Positions 36,200 to 45,731 are shown, numbered from the stretch's first letter. The stretch: 64,000 nt of DNA from Paenibacillus polysaccharolyticus (GCF_900102085.1 NZ_FMVM01000018.1:62001-126000), one strand, 5' to 3'. Notes: generated by a model not told the origin, from the sequence alone. Program-made: numbers and translations.

Positions 36200-37873
36200 T
36201 TGAAATTTGCTCATAACAAACTATATATAGCTGCACTTGGCGGCGTGAATGAAATCGGTAAAAACATGTATTTGATTCAGTACGACCAAGATATCATTGT
36301 GATTGATTGTGGTTCGAAGTTCCCGGATGAAACGATGCCGGGTATTGATCTCATCGTGCCGGATGTGACGTATTTGCTCGAAAATCAGGATAAAGTAAAG
36401 GCCCTTGTTGTCACGCATGGACATGAAGACCATATTGGCGGAATTCCGTATCTTTTAAAACAAATCAATATCCCGGTCTACGCTTCCAGGCTAACACGAG
36501 GTCTAATTGAGTTGAAATTGAGAGAGCATAACCTGCTACGTCAATCCGATCTGCACACCATTGATGCAAACTCGCAGATCACGCTTGGGAGTATCGCCGT
36601 CTCATTTTTTGCAACGAGTCACAGTATTCCGGACTGTCTGGGTATTTTCTTTCAAACGCCGGCAGGCAATGTGGTGCACACGGGCGATTTCAAATTTGAT
36701 ATGTCCCCTGTAAACGGCCCTTTCCCGGACTTGCACCGCATGGCTGAGATTGGGAAACAAGGGGTGCATGTGCTTCTTTCCGAGAGTACCAATGCCGAAA
36801 GGCCGGGTTTCACTCCTTCAGAACGTGTTGTCGGAGATCATATTCTGGATGCTTTTATTCGTGCGAAGCAAAAAGTGTTTATCTCTACCTTCGCATCCAA
36901 TATCAGCAGAGTTCAGCAGATCGTGAATGCTGCATTTCAGACTGGCCGCAAGCTTGCACTGCTTGGACGAAGCATGATTAACGTCGTAAATGTTGCAAGT
37001 GAACTCGGATATCTCGACGTTCCCGACGGGCTATTGATTGAGGCCGTTGATTCAGGACAGTTTCCGCGTGAGCAGGTGGTAGTGTTATGTACGGGAAGTC
37101 AGGGGGAGGCGATGGCTGCTTTGTCCCGGCTTGCTGCGGGCAAACATCCTCAAGTTAGCATTGAATCGGGAGATACGGTCATCATTGCAGCAGGAGCTAT
37201 ACCTGGCAACGAAAGAAACCTTGCCCATGTCATCGACAACCTGTATGTTCTGGGCGCTCGTGTAATTTACGGCTCCAGCGGAGCGGCGGGCATGCACGTA
37301 TCAGGTCACGGCAGTCAGGAAGAGCTGAAGCTGATGCTTACGCTGATGAAGCCGGATTATTTGGTACCCATTCACGGTGAATTCCGAATGTTGTATCAGC
37401 ACAGGTTGCTTGCGGAATCTGTTGGGATTGAGCAAAGTCATGTGTTTATCGTTAATAATGGAGATATGGTGGAATACAGAGACGGAACGGCTTCATTGGG
37501 TCCGAAGATTGCCTCAGGTAACAGCTTGGTGGACGGGCTTATTATCGGTGACGTTGGCAATGTTGTGCTTCGGGATCGCAGGCAGCTATCATCGGATGGG
37601 ATGCTAGTCATTGTAGCCACGCTTAGCAAAACAGAAAAAAAAATGGTTGCCTCCCCGGAGATCATCTCTAGAGGTTTTGTTTTTGTGAAGGACTCAGAAC
37701 AATTCATGAAGGAGATTCACGAACGGGTCGTTAACCGCATGGATGAATTAACAGGTGCCGGGGTTAATCAATGGAATGTGATCAAACGGAAGCTGAAGGA
37801 TGAGATCGGCCATTACATTTATGCACAAACCAAGCGCAGGCCGATGATTTTACCGATTATTATCGAGGTTTGA
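36200..37873 (+). CDS. Ribonuclease J
   Basis: This beta-CASP metallo-beta-lactamase nuclease has the zinc motif THGHEDHIGG, GDFKFD, LLSESTNAERPGF, SGHGSQEELKLM and IPIHGE-like sequence. It ends KRRPMILPIIIEV, as RNase J proteins do. RNase J degrades and matures RNA with 5'-exonuclease and endonuclease activity. The TTG at 36200 gives 557 residues and an MKFAHN start, matching known RNase J (about 555 residues), although its ribosome site GAAGGG is only 3-4 nt away. An ATG at 36116 would add 28 residues without a ribosome site. Paralogue type (J1 or J2) is not determined. Confidence 0.9.
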   Translation: MKFAHNKLYIAALGGVNEIGKNMYLIQYDQDIIVIDCGSKFPDETMPGIDLIVPDVTYLLENQDKVKALVVTHGHEDHIGGIPYLLKQINIPVYASRLTRGLIELKLREHNLLRQSDLHTIDANSQITLGSIAVSFFATSHSIPDCLGIFFQTPAGNVVHTGDFKFDMSPVNGPFPDLHRMAEIGKQGVHVLLSESTNAERPGFTPSERVVGDHILDAFIRAKQKVFISTFASNISRVQQIVNAAFQTGRKLALLGRSMINVVNVASELGYLDVPDGLLIEAVDSGQFPREQVVVLCTGSQGEAMAALSRLAAGKHPQVSIESGDTVIIAAGAIPGNERNLAHVIDNLYVLGARVIYGSSGAAGMHVSGHGSQEELKLMLTLMKPDYLVPIHGEFRMLYQHRLLAESVGIEQSHVFIVNNGDMVEYRDGTASLGPKIASGNSLVDGLIIGDVGNVVLRDRRQLSSDGMLVIVATLSKTEKKMVASPEIISRGFVFVKDSEQFMKEIHERVVNRMDELTGAGVNQWNVIKRKLKDEIGHYIYAQTKRRPMILPIIIEV

Positions 37874-37952
37874 ACTCAATGTTTGCTGGCAGAACGGAAG
37901 GCTATCCGTTCCTGATCTCTTTATACGTGTGTGTTTACAAAATGACTTTACC

Positions 37953-38017
37953 AAGCTCGGTTCGATTCGTATGGAGCACACGACGTCGTGTGCTTCTGCG
38001 TGAACCGGGCTTTTTTT
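37953..38017 (+). terminator. Branched terminator after RNase J, with an 18-nt palindrome
   Basis: An 11-bp outer stem (AAGCTCGGTTC with GAACCGGGCTT) is followed by seven Ts. Its loop contains the perfect palindrome GCACACGACGTCGTGTGC at 37976-37993, so the RNA can form a second hairpin inside. The rest of the 425-nt gap to scrR holds AT-rich promoter-like sequence (TATAAT near 38063) and the repeat element below. Confidence 0.8.
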
Positions 38018-38081
38018 ACTGTGTCACTCTTGCTCGTATTAGCTGAGCTTTACGATTCGAGTTATAATACATAAATGAATG

Positions 38082-38280
38082 ATTTTATAAATAATGTAGA
38101 CTAATCATTTACACAGAAACGGAGAGGACAGAAAAAACCTGGAAAAGCGGAGCGCCCGCCTTTATCACCAGATTTTTACCTTTGGAAAAGGGAGTTCATA
38201 AAATCTGGGGATAACAGCGGTTGGAAGGTTATTCTGTCATCGAAGTGAATGTGTAAATCTTTTTTAGTGCAATTCATTTA
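38082..38280 (+). repeat. Structured leader element, copy 1 (before scrR)
   Basis: The core at 38107-38258 is bounded by a perfect 9-bp pair (ATTTACACA and TGTGTAAAT). Outer arms TAAATGAAT (38082) and ATTCATTTA (38272) can also pair. Inside are conserved blocks ACAGAAAAAACCTGG, CGCCTTTATCA, and GGATAACAGCG with TTGGAAGGTTATTCTGTC. One hairpin is AAAG-CGG paired with CCG-C-CTTT, another is CCAGATTTT paired with AAAATCTGG. The element ends 18 nt before the scrR start. Two related copies occur at 49.8 and 56.3 kb in the same orientation. Function is unknown. Confidence 0.75.
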
Positions 38281-38298
38281 GACCAGAAGGAGTTTCTT

Positions 38299-39282
38299 AT
38301 GAATAAAACGATTTCAGATATTGCTCAAATGGCAGGCGTGGCGAAGAGTACCGTATCCCGTTTCCTGAATGGCGGCTCGGTCAGCGAAGATACCCGTCAG
38401 AAGATTGAGCGTATTATTAAACAATATAATTATGTTCCGAATACCTTTGCGCAGAGTCTCAAAGCCAAAAAGACCAGCATTATCGGTACAGTGGTTCCAA
38501 GGCTGGATTCCTATGCGACATCACAGACGCTAATCGGCATTGATGAGGAGCTAAGAGGGCTGCAATATCAGATGCTCATTGCCAATACGAGTCAGGATAT
38601 GCAGCGCGAGATTGATGCTATTTATGATTTTGCCAGACAAAAAGTGTCCGGGATCATTCTGCTTGCCGCTGAAATAACGGATGCACACCTGAAGGCCATA
38701 GAAGACATCCAGCTTCCCGTGTTACTGGTAGGACAGCAGCATGAGCTACTGCATAGTCTCATTCACAACGACGAACAAGCCGGGTATCTTATGGGCAAGT
38801 ACGTTGTGGAACAAGGACACCGGGACATCGTGTACATGGGGGTAAGCGAGAAGGACCAGGCTGTAGGTATCCATCGTAAACAAGGGTTTAAACGTGCCAT
38901 TGACGAGTGCAGTGATTGTACGGTGAGGTATTATGAAACGAGCTTCAAAATGTCAGAGGCAGTGCTTACGGCAGCGGAGATTTTGCAAGAAAAGAGGCCC
39001 TCTCTTATCGTTGCAGCGACAGATAATATTGCGATGGGCGTCATGAAAACCGCGTCCTTTCAAAAAGTCCGCATCCCGCAGCAAATGTCAGTAGCCGGGT
39101 TCGGCGGATACGATATCACTGAAATGATTCATCCGACATTGACTACGGTAAAATATCATTATTTGCAGGCCGGAAAACTCGCCGCAAGTCATATTAGCAA
39201 GCTGGTTAAAGGGGAGAGTATAAGTCAGCACACCGTTATGGATGTTGAATTAATCCCCCGAGAAAGCGTTGACAAAATATAA
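38299..39282 (+). CDS. scrR: LacI-family regulator of the sucrose operon
   Basis: The 327-residue protein has an N-terminal helix-turn-helix (TISDIAQMAGVAKSTVSRFL, residues 4-23) and a periplasmic-binding-like effector domain ending in a dimer-forming region. It is followed by GH32 sucrose-6-phosphate hydrolase and a PTS transporter gene. Two near-identical palindromic operators lie in the gap. This matches ScrR, a repressor relieved by sucrose or fructose phosphates. AAGGAG lies 9 nt before the ATG. The message begins upstream of the structured leader element that precedes the gene. Confidence 0.88.
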   Translation: MNKTISDIAQMAGVAKSTVSRFLNGGSVSEDTRQKIERIIKQYNYVPNTFAQSLKAKKTSIIGTVVPRLDSYATSQTLIGIDEELRGLQYQMLIANTSQDMQREIDAIYDFARQKVSGIILLAAEITDAHLKAIEDIQLPVLLVGQQHELLHSLIHNDEQAGYLMGKYVVEQGHRDIVYMGVSEKDQAVGIHRKQGFKRAIDECSDCTVRYYETSFKMSEAVLTAAEILQEKRPSLIVAATDNIAMGVMKTASFQKVRIPQQMSVAGFGGYDITEMIHPTLTTVKYHYLQAGKLAASHISKLVKGESISQHTVMDVELIPRESVDKI

Positions 39283-39307
39283 ATCGATCCTTTATGATAA
39301 TTCCATC

Positions 39308-39317
39308 GAACCGGTTC
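39308..39317 (+). promoter_or_regulatory. LacI-type operator 1 (sucrose operon)
   Basis: GAACCGGTTC is a perfect palindrome with the central CG expected for LacI-family sites. It lies 26 nt after the scrR stop. Confidence 0.75.
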
Positions 39318-39394
39318 CATTCTAGTTTTTAGTTTGAGAATGATGACACCGGTCGGCAACAATGGTTGTATGGAATTATTTTTTTGTCTAATTT

Positions 39395-39406
39395 GGAACC
39401 GGTTCC
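39395..39406 (+). promoter_or_regulatory. LacI-type operator 2 (sucrose operon)
   Basis: GGAACCGGTTCC is a 12-nt perfect palindrome sharing its core with operator 1, about 87 bp away (roughly eight helical turns), which would allow looping. It lies 53 nt before scrB. Confidence 0.78.
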
Positions 39407-39458
39407 TCTAAGAGTGGAACTTCTGATTTTGCATCATGATTGGAGATTGATATGACGT

Positions 39459-40949
39459 ATGAAAATGACAAGAGAGCAGCTCTATCGGCGGATTGAGCAA
39501 GCTGAACCGGGAGAGATTGCTGCACTGGAAGCTAAGATCGCTGCATGTCCATGGAGACAGGGTTACCATATTCAGCCCGTAACCGGTTTGCTTAACGATC
39601 CGAACGGATTTTCCTTTTATGAAGGTTACTACCATCTGTTTTATCAATGGTTCCCTCTTGGAACGGAGCACGGCATGAAATACTGGTATCATACCCGTTC
39701 TAAAAATTTGGTGACTTGGGAGAATGTTGGTATTGCGATTGAACCCGGAACTCCTTATGACTCCCACGGAGCGTATTCCGGAAGTGCGATTGAAAAAGAT
39801 GGCATGTTAAACCTGATCTACACAGGCAATACGCGAGATGAGAATTGGATTAGACATCCGTTTCAGTGCTTGGCGTTCATGGATGAGCAGAATGTAATCA
39901 CAAAATTCGAGCATCCTGTCATTTCTGACGTACCGACTGGATATACCGAGCATTTCCGAGATCCGAAGGTGTGGCTGCACGAAGATGTCTATTATGGTGT
40001 CATTGGAGCCCAGCGTACGGATGAGACAGGATGCACGGTACTGTATTGCTCGGAAGATTTGAAACATTGGCAGTTTCTTGGTGAGATCGGTACAACATTG
40101 TCTTCCTTTGGTTACATGTGGGAATGCCCCGACTATCTGGAGCTGGAAGGCCAAGGAGTACTCATCTTCTCACCACAAGGCATTCCGGCCGAATCAGACC
40201 GATACCAAAACATCTATCAATCGGGATACCTCATTGGTGAACCTCTAAACCTGGATACGAGAGAATTCACACATGGGGAGTTTGAGGAACTGGATCGTGG
40301 ATTTGACTTTTATGCGCCGCAAACGATGCAATCTCCAGACGGAAGACGAATCCTGGTTGCATGGATGGGACTTCCTGATCTGACGTATCCCACAGATGAC
40401 AGTGGCTGGGCCCATTGTTTAACGATTCCACGGCAATTATCGATTCAAGGCGGCAAGCTTATTCAGCGACCCGTTCCTGAAATGGCTCAGTTGCGCAAGG
40501 ATCAGCAAGGTATTCGGACTCAGGACTCGCTTAGCAATGAAAGCCGATCCTTTGCAGGCTTTAATGGTATCGCTTACGAACTCCAATGTGAGATTAGCCA
40601 GAACGATGCAGACCTTGTGGGCATTGAGTTCCGGGCGAGCGATACGGAGAAAACGGTCATTCAGTATGATCGCCTGCAGCGCAAACTTATATTGGATCGC
40701 AGTCAGTCTGGTGCGACACTATCTGAAGCCAATGGCACCATTCGCACCTGTACTTTGGATGAAGATATAGATGTAGATGCTGTAATCAAGCTGCATATGT
40801 TCGTAGATTCGTCCTCGGTTGAGATATTTGTCAACGATGGACAAGAAGTCTTCACTAGCCGAATCTTCCCAAGCCAGGAAAGTATGGATATTCGATTTTT
40901 TGCACACGGAGGCAAGGCGGATTTCAGAGCGGTTATGTGGAATGTTTAG
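39459..40949 (+). CDS. scrB: Sucrose-6-phosphate hydrolase (GH32)
   Basis: The 496-residue GH32 enzyme shows the beta-fructosidase motif LLNDPNGF (nucleophile Asp near residue 45), the transition-state RDPKV, and the acid/base WECPDY. A C-terminal beta-sandwich follows (VEIFVNDGQEVFTSRIFP). No signal peptide is present, so it acts on sucrose-6-phosphate delivered by the PTS gene 26 nt downstream. An out-of-frame ATG lies just upstream; the in-frame ATG pair at 39459 and 39465 follows GGAG at 39442 with long spacing, so the exact start is uncertain by two codons. Confidence 0.93.
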   Translation: MKMTREQLYRRIEQAEPGEIAALEAKIAACPWRQGYHIQPVTGLLNDPNGFSFYEGYYHLFYQWFPLGTEHGMKYWYHTRSKNLVTWENVGIAIEPGTPYDSHGAYSGSAIEKDGMLNLIYTGNTRDENWIRHPFQCLAFMDEQNVITKFEHPVISDVPTGYTEHFRDPKVWLHEDVYYGVIGAQRTDETGCTVLYCSEDLKHWQFLGEIGTTLSSFGYMWECPDYLELEGQGVLIFSPQGIPAESDRYQNIYQSGYLIGEPLNLDTREFTHGEFEELDRGFDFYAPQTMQSPDGRRILVAWMGLPDLTYPTDDSGWAHCLTIPRQLSIQGGKLIQRPVPEMAQLRKDQQGIRTQDSLSNESRSFAGFNGIAYELQCEISQNDADLVGIEFRASDTEKTVIQYDRLQRKLILDRSQSGATLSEANGTIRTCTLDEDIDVDAVIKLHMFVDSSSVEIFVNDGQEVFTSRIFPSQESMDIRFFAHGGKADFRAVMWNV

Positions 40950-40975
40950 ATTGAATGAGAGAGGGATGAGACAAC

Positions 40976-42961
40976 ATGTCGGATAATCAGCGCATTGCTA
41001 AAGAGGTCATCCAGGCTGTCGGGGGAAAAGAAAATATCGCCTCCTTTGCACATTGTGCAACGCGGCTTCGCATCATGGTGAAGGATAAAGAGCAGATTGA
41101 TCAGAAGCAAGTCGAGAACATCGACAAGGTGAAGGGTGCCTTTTTCAACTCGGGACAATATCAGATTATTTTCGGCACAGGTACGGTCAACCGAATTTTT
41201 GAAGAGGTTGAGAAGCAGGGGATTGAAGGGACATCGAAAGAAGATGTGAAGAGTCAGGGGAAAAAGGAAGGCAATGCATTCCAGCGGGCTATTCGCACAT
41301 TTGGTGATGTCTTTGTTCCGATTATTCCTGTACTGGTAGCGACAGGGCTATTCATGGGGCTGCGCGGTCTGCTTACGCAAAATGAAATTCTGGCATGGTT
41401 CGGCGCAACGCCTGATGACATATCGCCAAACTTTTTGCTGTTCACGCAGATTCTAACGGATACGGCTTTTGCATTCCTGCCTGCGCTTGTCGCCTGGTCT
41501 GCATTCCGCGTATTCGGCGGGAGCCCTGTGCTCGGGATTGTACTTGGTCTGATGCTGGTGAATCCAGCGCTGCCGAATGCTTATGCTGTAGCTGATGGCT
41601 CGGCGCAACCCTTGCATATGTTCGGGTTTATCCCCGTCGTAGGGTATCAGGGATCGGTACTGCCTGCCTTTTTTGTAGGTTTACTCGGTGCGAAGTTTGA
41701 AAAAGTATTGCGTAGACGTGTGCCTGAGGCACTGGATTTGATTTTGACTCCATTCATTACGTTAACGGTGATGATTACGCTAGGACTATTCGCTATTGGT
41801 CCTGTATTTCACTCACTTGAAGAGTGGGTTCTGCATGGCACAACGGCTGTACTTGATCTGCCTTACGGAATCGCAGGCATTATTATCGGTTTTTTCCATC
41901 AGATCATTGTGGTTACGGGTGTACATCATATCTTTAACTTTCTGGAGATTCAATTGCTTGAGAAAACGGGCTTCAATCCGTTTAACGCGATTATTACATG
42001 TGCAATGGCTGCACAAGGAGCGGCATGTCTTGCGGTGGGTCTGAAAACTAAAAATATGAAGCTCAAAGCACTCGCGCTTCCTTCATCGTTATCTGCATTC
42101 CTTGGTATCACTGAACCCGCCATCTTTGGTGTGAATCTGCGTTATATGAAACCATTTGTAATGGGCCTGATCGGGGGAGCCGTTGGTGGTTTCATCGCTT
42201 CACTCTTTCATCTGCAAGGTACGGGTATGGCAGTAACGGTAATTCCCGGAACACTGCTATATCTGAATAGTCAATTGCCTTTGTACATTTTGTCCAACGT
42301 AACGGCAATGGCGATTGCTTTTGCACTGACATGGTTCTTTGGTTATAAAGATCAATCTGTTGAGACAGCTTCCGGTAACGGTTCGTCTGTGGAATCAAAG
42401 ACGGAACCTTCCGCATCGGACGTAACTTCATCTACTTCTACATCGGTAACGGAATCGGTCAATGCTGCATCCCGTCCCAAAGTGAGGCAGTTGGAGATCG
42501 CATCACCGATCCATGGTACACTCGTTGAACTGGAGCAGGTACCTGATCCGGCATTTGCGGAAAAACATATGGGAGAGGGCTTCGCCATCGAGCCTTCCGA
42601 AGGCAAAGTATATGCTCCGTTTGATGGCGTTGTTGCCCATGTCATGGATAAGAGTAAACATGCGGTTATTTTAGAGCACGAGACAGGAGTTCAACTGCTG
42701 GTTCATATCGGTATCAATACCGTCGGTCTGAAAGGAAAAGGCTTTGTTACTCATGTGAAAAGCGGGGATTCCGTGCTTGCTGGACAACTACTCATTGAAT
42801 TTGATATGGATATCATCGAGGAGGCTGGACTGCCGTTGATTACTCCTGTGCTGATCCCGAGCGGGAATGAGTTTATTGCTTCTGTGAGAGCGATAACAAG
42901 TGGTATCGTGCAGGCGAATGAGAAAAAGGTACTGACGGTGGAGTTTACGGAGCCACAATAG
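40976..42961 (+). CDS. scrA: Sucrose-type PTS transporter, EIIBCA
   Basis: The 661-residue protein has an EIIB domain (phospho-Cys in SFAHCATRLR, C27), a membrane EIIC domain (~105-455, with GITEPAIFGV) and a Ser/Thr-rich linker (~460-500). A glucose-type EIIA domain follows (~505-661), with the phospho-His in LLVHIGINTV. It imports and phosphorylates sucrose. It belongs to an operon with scrB, and a terminator follows. Confidence 0.9.
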   Translation: MSDNQRIAKEVIQAVGGKENIASFAHCATRLRIMVKDKEQIDQKQVENIDKVKGAFFNSGQYQIIFGTGTVNRIFEEVEKQGIEGTSKEDVKSQGKKEGNAFQRAIRTFGDVFVPIIPVLVATGLFMGLRGLLTQNEILAWFGATPDDISPNFLLFTQILTDTAFAFLPALVAWSAFRVFGGSPVLGIVLGLMLVNPALPNAYAVADGSAQPLHMFGFIPVVGYQGSVLPAFFVGLLGAKFEKVLRRRVPEALDLILTPFITLTVMITLGLFAIGPVFHSLEEWVLHGTTAVLDLPYGIAGIIIGFFHQIIVVTGVHHIFNFLEIQLLEKTGFNPFNAIITCAMAAQGAACLAVGLKTKNMKLKALALPSSLSAFLGITEPAIFGVNLRYMKPFVMGLIGGAVGGFIASLFHLQGTGMAVTVIPGTLLYLNSQLPLYILSNVTAMAIAFALTWFFGYKDQSVETASGNGSSVESKTEPSASDVTSSTSTSVTESVNAASRPKVRQLEIASPIHGTLVELEQVPDPAFAEKHMGEGFAIEPSEGKVYAPFDGVVAHVMDKSKHAVILEHETGVQLLVHIGINTVGLKGKGFVTHVKSGDSVLAGQLLIEFDMDIIEEAGLPLITPVLIPSGNEFIASVRAITSGIVQANEKKVLTVEFTEPQ

Positions 42962-42987
42962 TAAATATCATGTAAAATAAGAGCTAC

Positions 42988-43036
42988 AAAAAAAGGGAAA
43001 CCGGGTGGATTCATCCTCCGCAGGTTTCCCTTTTTT
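42988..43036. terminator. Bidirectional terminator between scrA and the Mn catalase gene
   Basis: AAAAAGGGAAACC pairs with GGTTTCCCTTTTT. A- and T-runs on both sides serve the convergent genes ending at 42961 and 43046. Confidence 0.9.
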
Positions 43037-43045
43037 CTAATCCTA

Positions 43046-43945
43046 TTATAATCCGGCATTCCGCTTAAGTCGTTCTGCAATCTGAAGAAAGTCCTCCGGC
43101 GATATTCCAGGAGCAAATTCTTCCGGTAGATCAGGAAGCTCGGGAATGGGCCCTCCGTAACCCGGTAAACCTGCAAAGGCCTCCAGTTTACCTCCGTCGG
43201 TAGGATGCACACCCTTCCATATCTGGGCAATCTGCTGATAATCCTTGTCACTGAACGTGTACAATCGTCTTTGTTCACCCATCGCTTCCCATTTGCGGGT
43301 GGTCTCAAACGCTTTGTTGTCAAGAGAGGGGATGGGAATCAGCTTCGTCACATCAACCCCGGTCGCAATCTCCAGCGCTTTGGCGTATGCCAGAATGTGT
43401 ACACCGCCCCGGACAAGCAGATAACCCGTCATCTCACGAGCCGTATTGTTGTCGGTCATTTCGTACACTCTCATTTTGTGTGTTCTTGCACCACATTCCA
43501 AAAAGAAATTATGCAGCAGATCCAAAATCAAGTTACCACTGCTAAAAACATACGAGCCATTCCAAGGTCTTCCCATGGAATCATAGGGCAGTGCCGTCTG
43601 CGCGGATTCAATAAAATGCGAAGTCATACGTAAATCCTTAGCTATGCGAAGCGGTGTGGAGTCTGGTTCGCCAGGTGACGTTGAACCTTCAAGCATCAAA
43701 TTAATCGTGTTCGCGACAAGTTCGACATGACCGAATTCTTCTGCTGTAATACTGGCAACAATGTCATAGAAGGGACGTAGCTTGGATCTGCCTCTGAAGT
43801 TAAACGATTGATACATGTAATTGTTCAGCGTTGACATCTCGCCATATTTTCCACCGAGCAATTCCTGTACGGCACTGGCTCCGTTGGGGTCGGGATTATT
43901 CGATATAGGCAATTCAATGGCAAGACGATCTACACGTTTAAACAT
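43046..43945 (-). CDS. Manganese catalase family protein
   Basis: The 299-residue protein has the ferritin-like four-helix core of di-manganese catalases. Ligand-bearing motifs are QELLGGKYGEMS, ITAEEFGHVELV, FFLECGARTHKMR and GGVHILAYAKALE, supplying the expected Glu and His residues. The C-terminus is Pro- and Glu-rich. It would dismutate hydrogen peroxide in the cytoplasm, and in Bacillaceae such proteins are often linked to sporulation. It is monocistronic; GGAGG lies just before the ATG. Confidence 0.93.
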   Translation of the reverse strand: MFKRVDRLAIELPISNNPDPNGASAVQELLGGKYGEMSTLNNYMYQSFNFRGRSKLRPFYDIVASITAEEFGHVELVANTINLMLEGSTSPGEPDSTPLRIAKDLRMTSHFIESAQTALPYDSMGRPWNGSYVFSSGNLILDLLHNFFLECGARTHKMRVYEMTDNNTAREMTGYLLVRGGVHILAYAKALEIATGVDVTKLIPIPSLDNKAFETTRKWEAMGEQRRLYTFSDKDYQQIAQIWKGVHPTDGGKLEAFAGLPGYGGPIPELPDLPEEFAPGISPEDFLQIAERLKRNAGL

Positions 43946-44003
43946 GTCAATTCCTCCTCAATCCTCATTACAATCAAGGTATGAAGGTTGACTTGTACGT
44001 TAT

Positions 44004-45731
44004 TCAATCTAATGTTGCGCCCTCTACGATGGAGCCTTTTTTCGTAAGGGTATATTCAATGACAGTACCACTCCAGAAATGGAACTTGAGCTGGATTTCG
44101 CCATCTTTGGTTTCGTTAAAAAAGTTAGGTTTCAGTTCAATGACGTTACGATCATAATCCGGGCTAAACGTATAGGCGAATTCCTTAAATGACGTCCAGT
44201 TCTGAGGGCCAGCATTTTCTCCATTGGCATAGGTCGCTTCCATCGTTGCGAGCTGATCGCCACCGAATGTGACAGGAATAGCGAAAGCACTGGTTGTACC
44301 CTGCGCGTCATTTAAAACAGGTGTGTTGTATTGAATAATATTCAACGTCCAGTCTGCACCTGCACTGAACCCGGCTGTCAGTGTGGCATTTACCCCCAGC
44401 TTGCTTTCAGCAGTTAATCGGGTTAGCAGGCTTGATTTTAAAGTAAGTACACCGTTTCGAATCGAGTAATCTTTCCCTCGTAGAAGTGCAGTTGTGCCAT
44501 TTTTCAGAGAAAAGAAGCGATTTCCATTCAAATCGAGAGTGATTTTCACATCTCGAATAGGTTCATGTTGTTTTAGATAAACCTGATCGGTCTCTGCGGT
44601 GGATGAGCGCCCGTTCCAGCTCGCCCGGATCATATCAAACAGTTGTTGATCTGACCAGGTATAGCTAGTGCGTCCAAAATGTTGTCCGTTGTCCCAAAGC
44701 ATGGTGGTCATCTGTTTTTGACGTGAGTAATGCCCAACGAATTCAAAAAACTTTAATTTTTCACCTTGTTCGATCACACCTGTATGCTGGTCAAATCCGA
44801 GCAAACCGTACTCACCGATGATGACTGGAATACCTTTGGCTGTAAATGCATCGTGCACACGATCGAACGTGTCGGTAACGTCCTTTTGTACTTCGTCGTT
44901 GAATTTGGTAAATCCCGCAATGTTCACGCTGAAAGGCCAGAACCCGTAATAATGTACGGTAGCGATGAGATTAGGATCATCCAGCTTTTGAATCGTCTGA
45001 TTCAACGCATCCAGATCAGGCTGAGCCGATGAAGTATGCATAGTGGGTAATACAAGTGGACGGGTATCATTGTTACCGCCGGACGATCTTACGATATGAT
45101 GAAAAGAAGTATTTAACGTATCCAGCATGCGGTATCCGGTATCTGCATTCGTAGTGCCACCTTCGGTGAAGCGGGGTTCATTGACACTCTCGAACATCAG
45201 TTTCTCGGGTGCATCCTTGAACTTGTTTGCAATCTGTGTCCAAATGGCATTGTAACGCGCAAGAACGTGATCATAGTCTTTCTCCATGGTGCTGATCCAG
45301 CGCCAGGAATCATGATGCAGATTGATCATGACATAGAGGTCGGCATCAAGCGCCCAGCCTACGACCTCCTGAACCCGATTTATGTAAGCCGCGTCAATGT
45401 TGTAATCCGGTTTGTCACCGATGTGCGCTTCCCAGGTAACGGGTATACGAATGCTTTTGTACCCTTGATCGGCAATCGATTGTATCAGCTCTTTCGTAAT
45501 GCGCGGGTTGCCCCAAGCCGTCTCATCATCCCCGACTGCATCCAGCGAGTTACCCAGATTCCAGCCTGGTTCCATTGCATTAACATAAGTTTGCATTTTA
45601 CTTACGGGGGCTGGTTTACTGTCGGGTTCGTGGGAGCTTGTTGCAGCAGAGGCCATGGCCGTGGAGAGCATAGACAGAACCAAGGCGGCAACAACGGTGA
45701 TCGAGAGGATGGACTTTCGTTTTTTTGGCAT
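44004..45731 (-). CDS. Secreted modular GH5 endoglucanase with Ig-like (X2) and CBM46-like modules
   Basis: The 575-residue protein has a signal peptide (KKRKS then a hydrophobic core to ASAA), a GH5 domain (~45-370), an X2/Ig-like module (~375-465) and a C-terminal ~110-residue module resembling CBM46. In GH5, GWNLGNSLDAVG, the acid/base in ESVNEPRF and the nucleophile in IIGEYGLLG are visible. The order GH5-Ig-CBM46 is known from tri-modular GH5_4 endoglucanases acting on beta-glucan and xyloglucan. The ATG at 45731 sits 9 nt after GGAG, while the one at 45740 has no spacing. A cre site lies upstream. Confidence 0.88.
   Translation of the reverse strand: MPKKRKSILSITVVAALVLSMLSTAMASAATSSHEPDSKPAPVSKMQTYVNAMEPGWNLGNSLDAVGDDETAWGNPRITKELIQSIADQGYKSIRIPVTWEAHIGDKPDYNIDAAYINRVQEVVGWALDADLYVMINLHHDSWRWISTMEKDYDHVLARYNAIWTQIANKFKDAPEKLMFESVNEPRFTEGGTTNADTGYRMLDTLNTSFHHIVRSSGGNNDTRPLVLPTMHTSSAQPDLDALNQTIQKLDDPNLIATVHYYGFWPFSVNIAGFTKFNDEVQKDVTDTFDRVHDAFTAKGIPVIIGEYGLLGFDQHTGVIEQGEKLKFFEFVGHYSRQKQMTTMLWDNGQHFGRTSYTWSDQQLFDMIRASWNGRSSTAETDQVYLKQHEPIRDVKITLDLNGNRFFSLKNGTTALLRGKDYSIRNGVLTLKSSLLTRLTAESKLGVNATLTAGFSAGADWTLNIIQYNTPVLNDAQGTTSAFAIPVTFGGDQLATMEATYANGENAGPQNWTSFKEFAYTFSPDYDRNVIELKPNFFNETKDGEIQLKFHFWSGTVIEYTLTKKGSIVEGATLD

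Noticed and set aside
38107..38258. Element copies as a MITE or other transposon remnant
   Set aside because: Terminal inverted repeats are present, but I found no target-site duplication. All copies face the same way relative to genes, and internal stems covary. RNA function is favoured, though mobility is not excluded.
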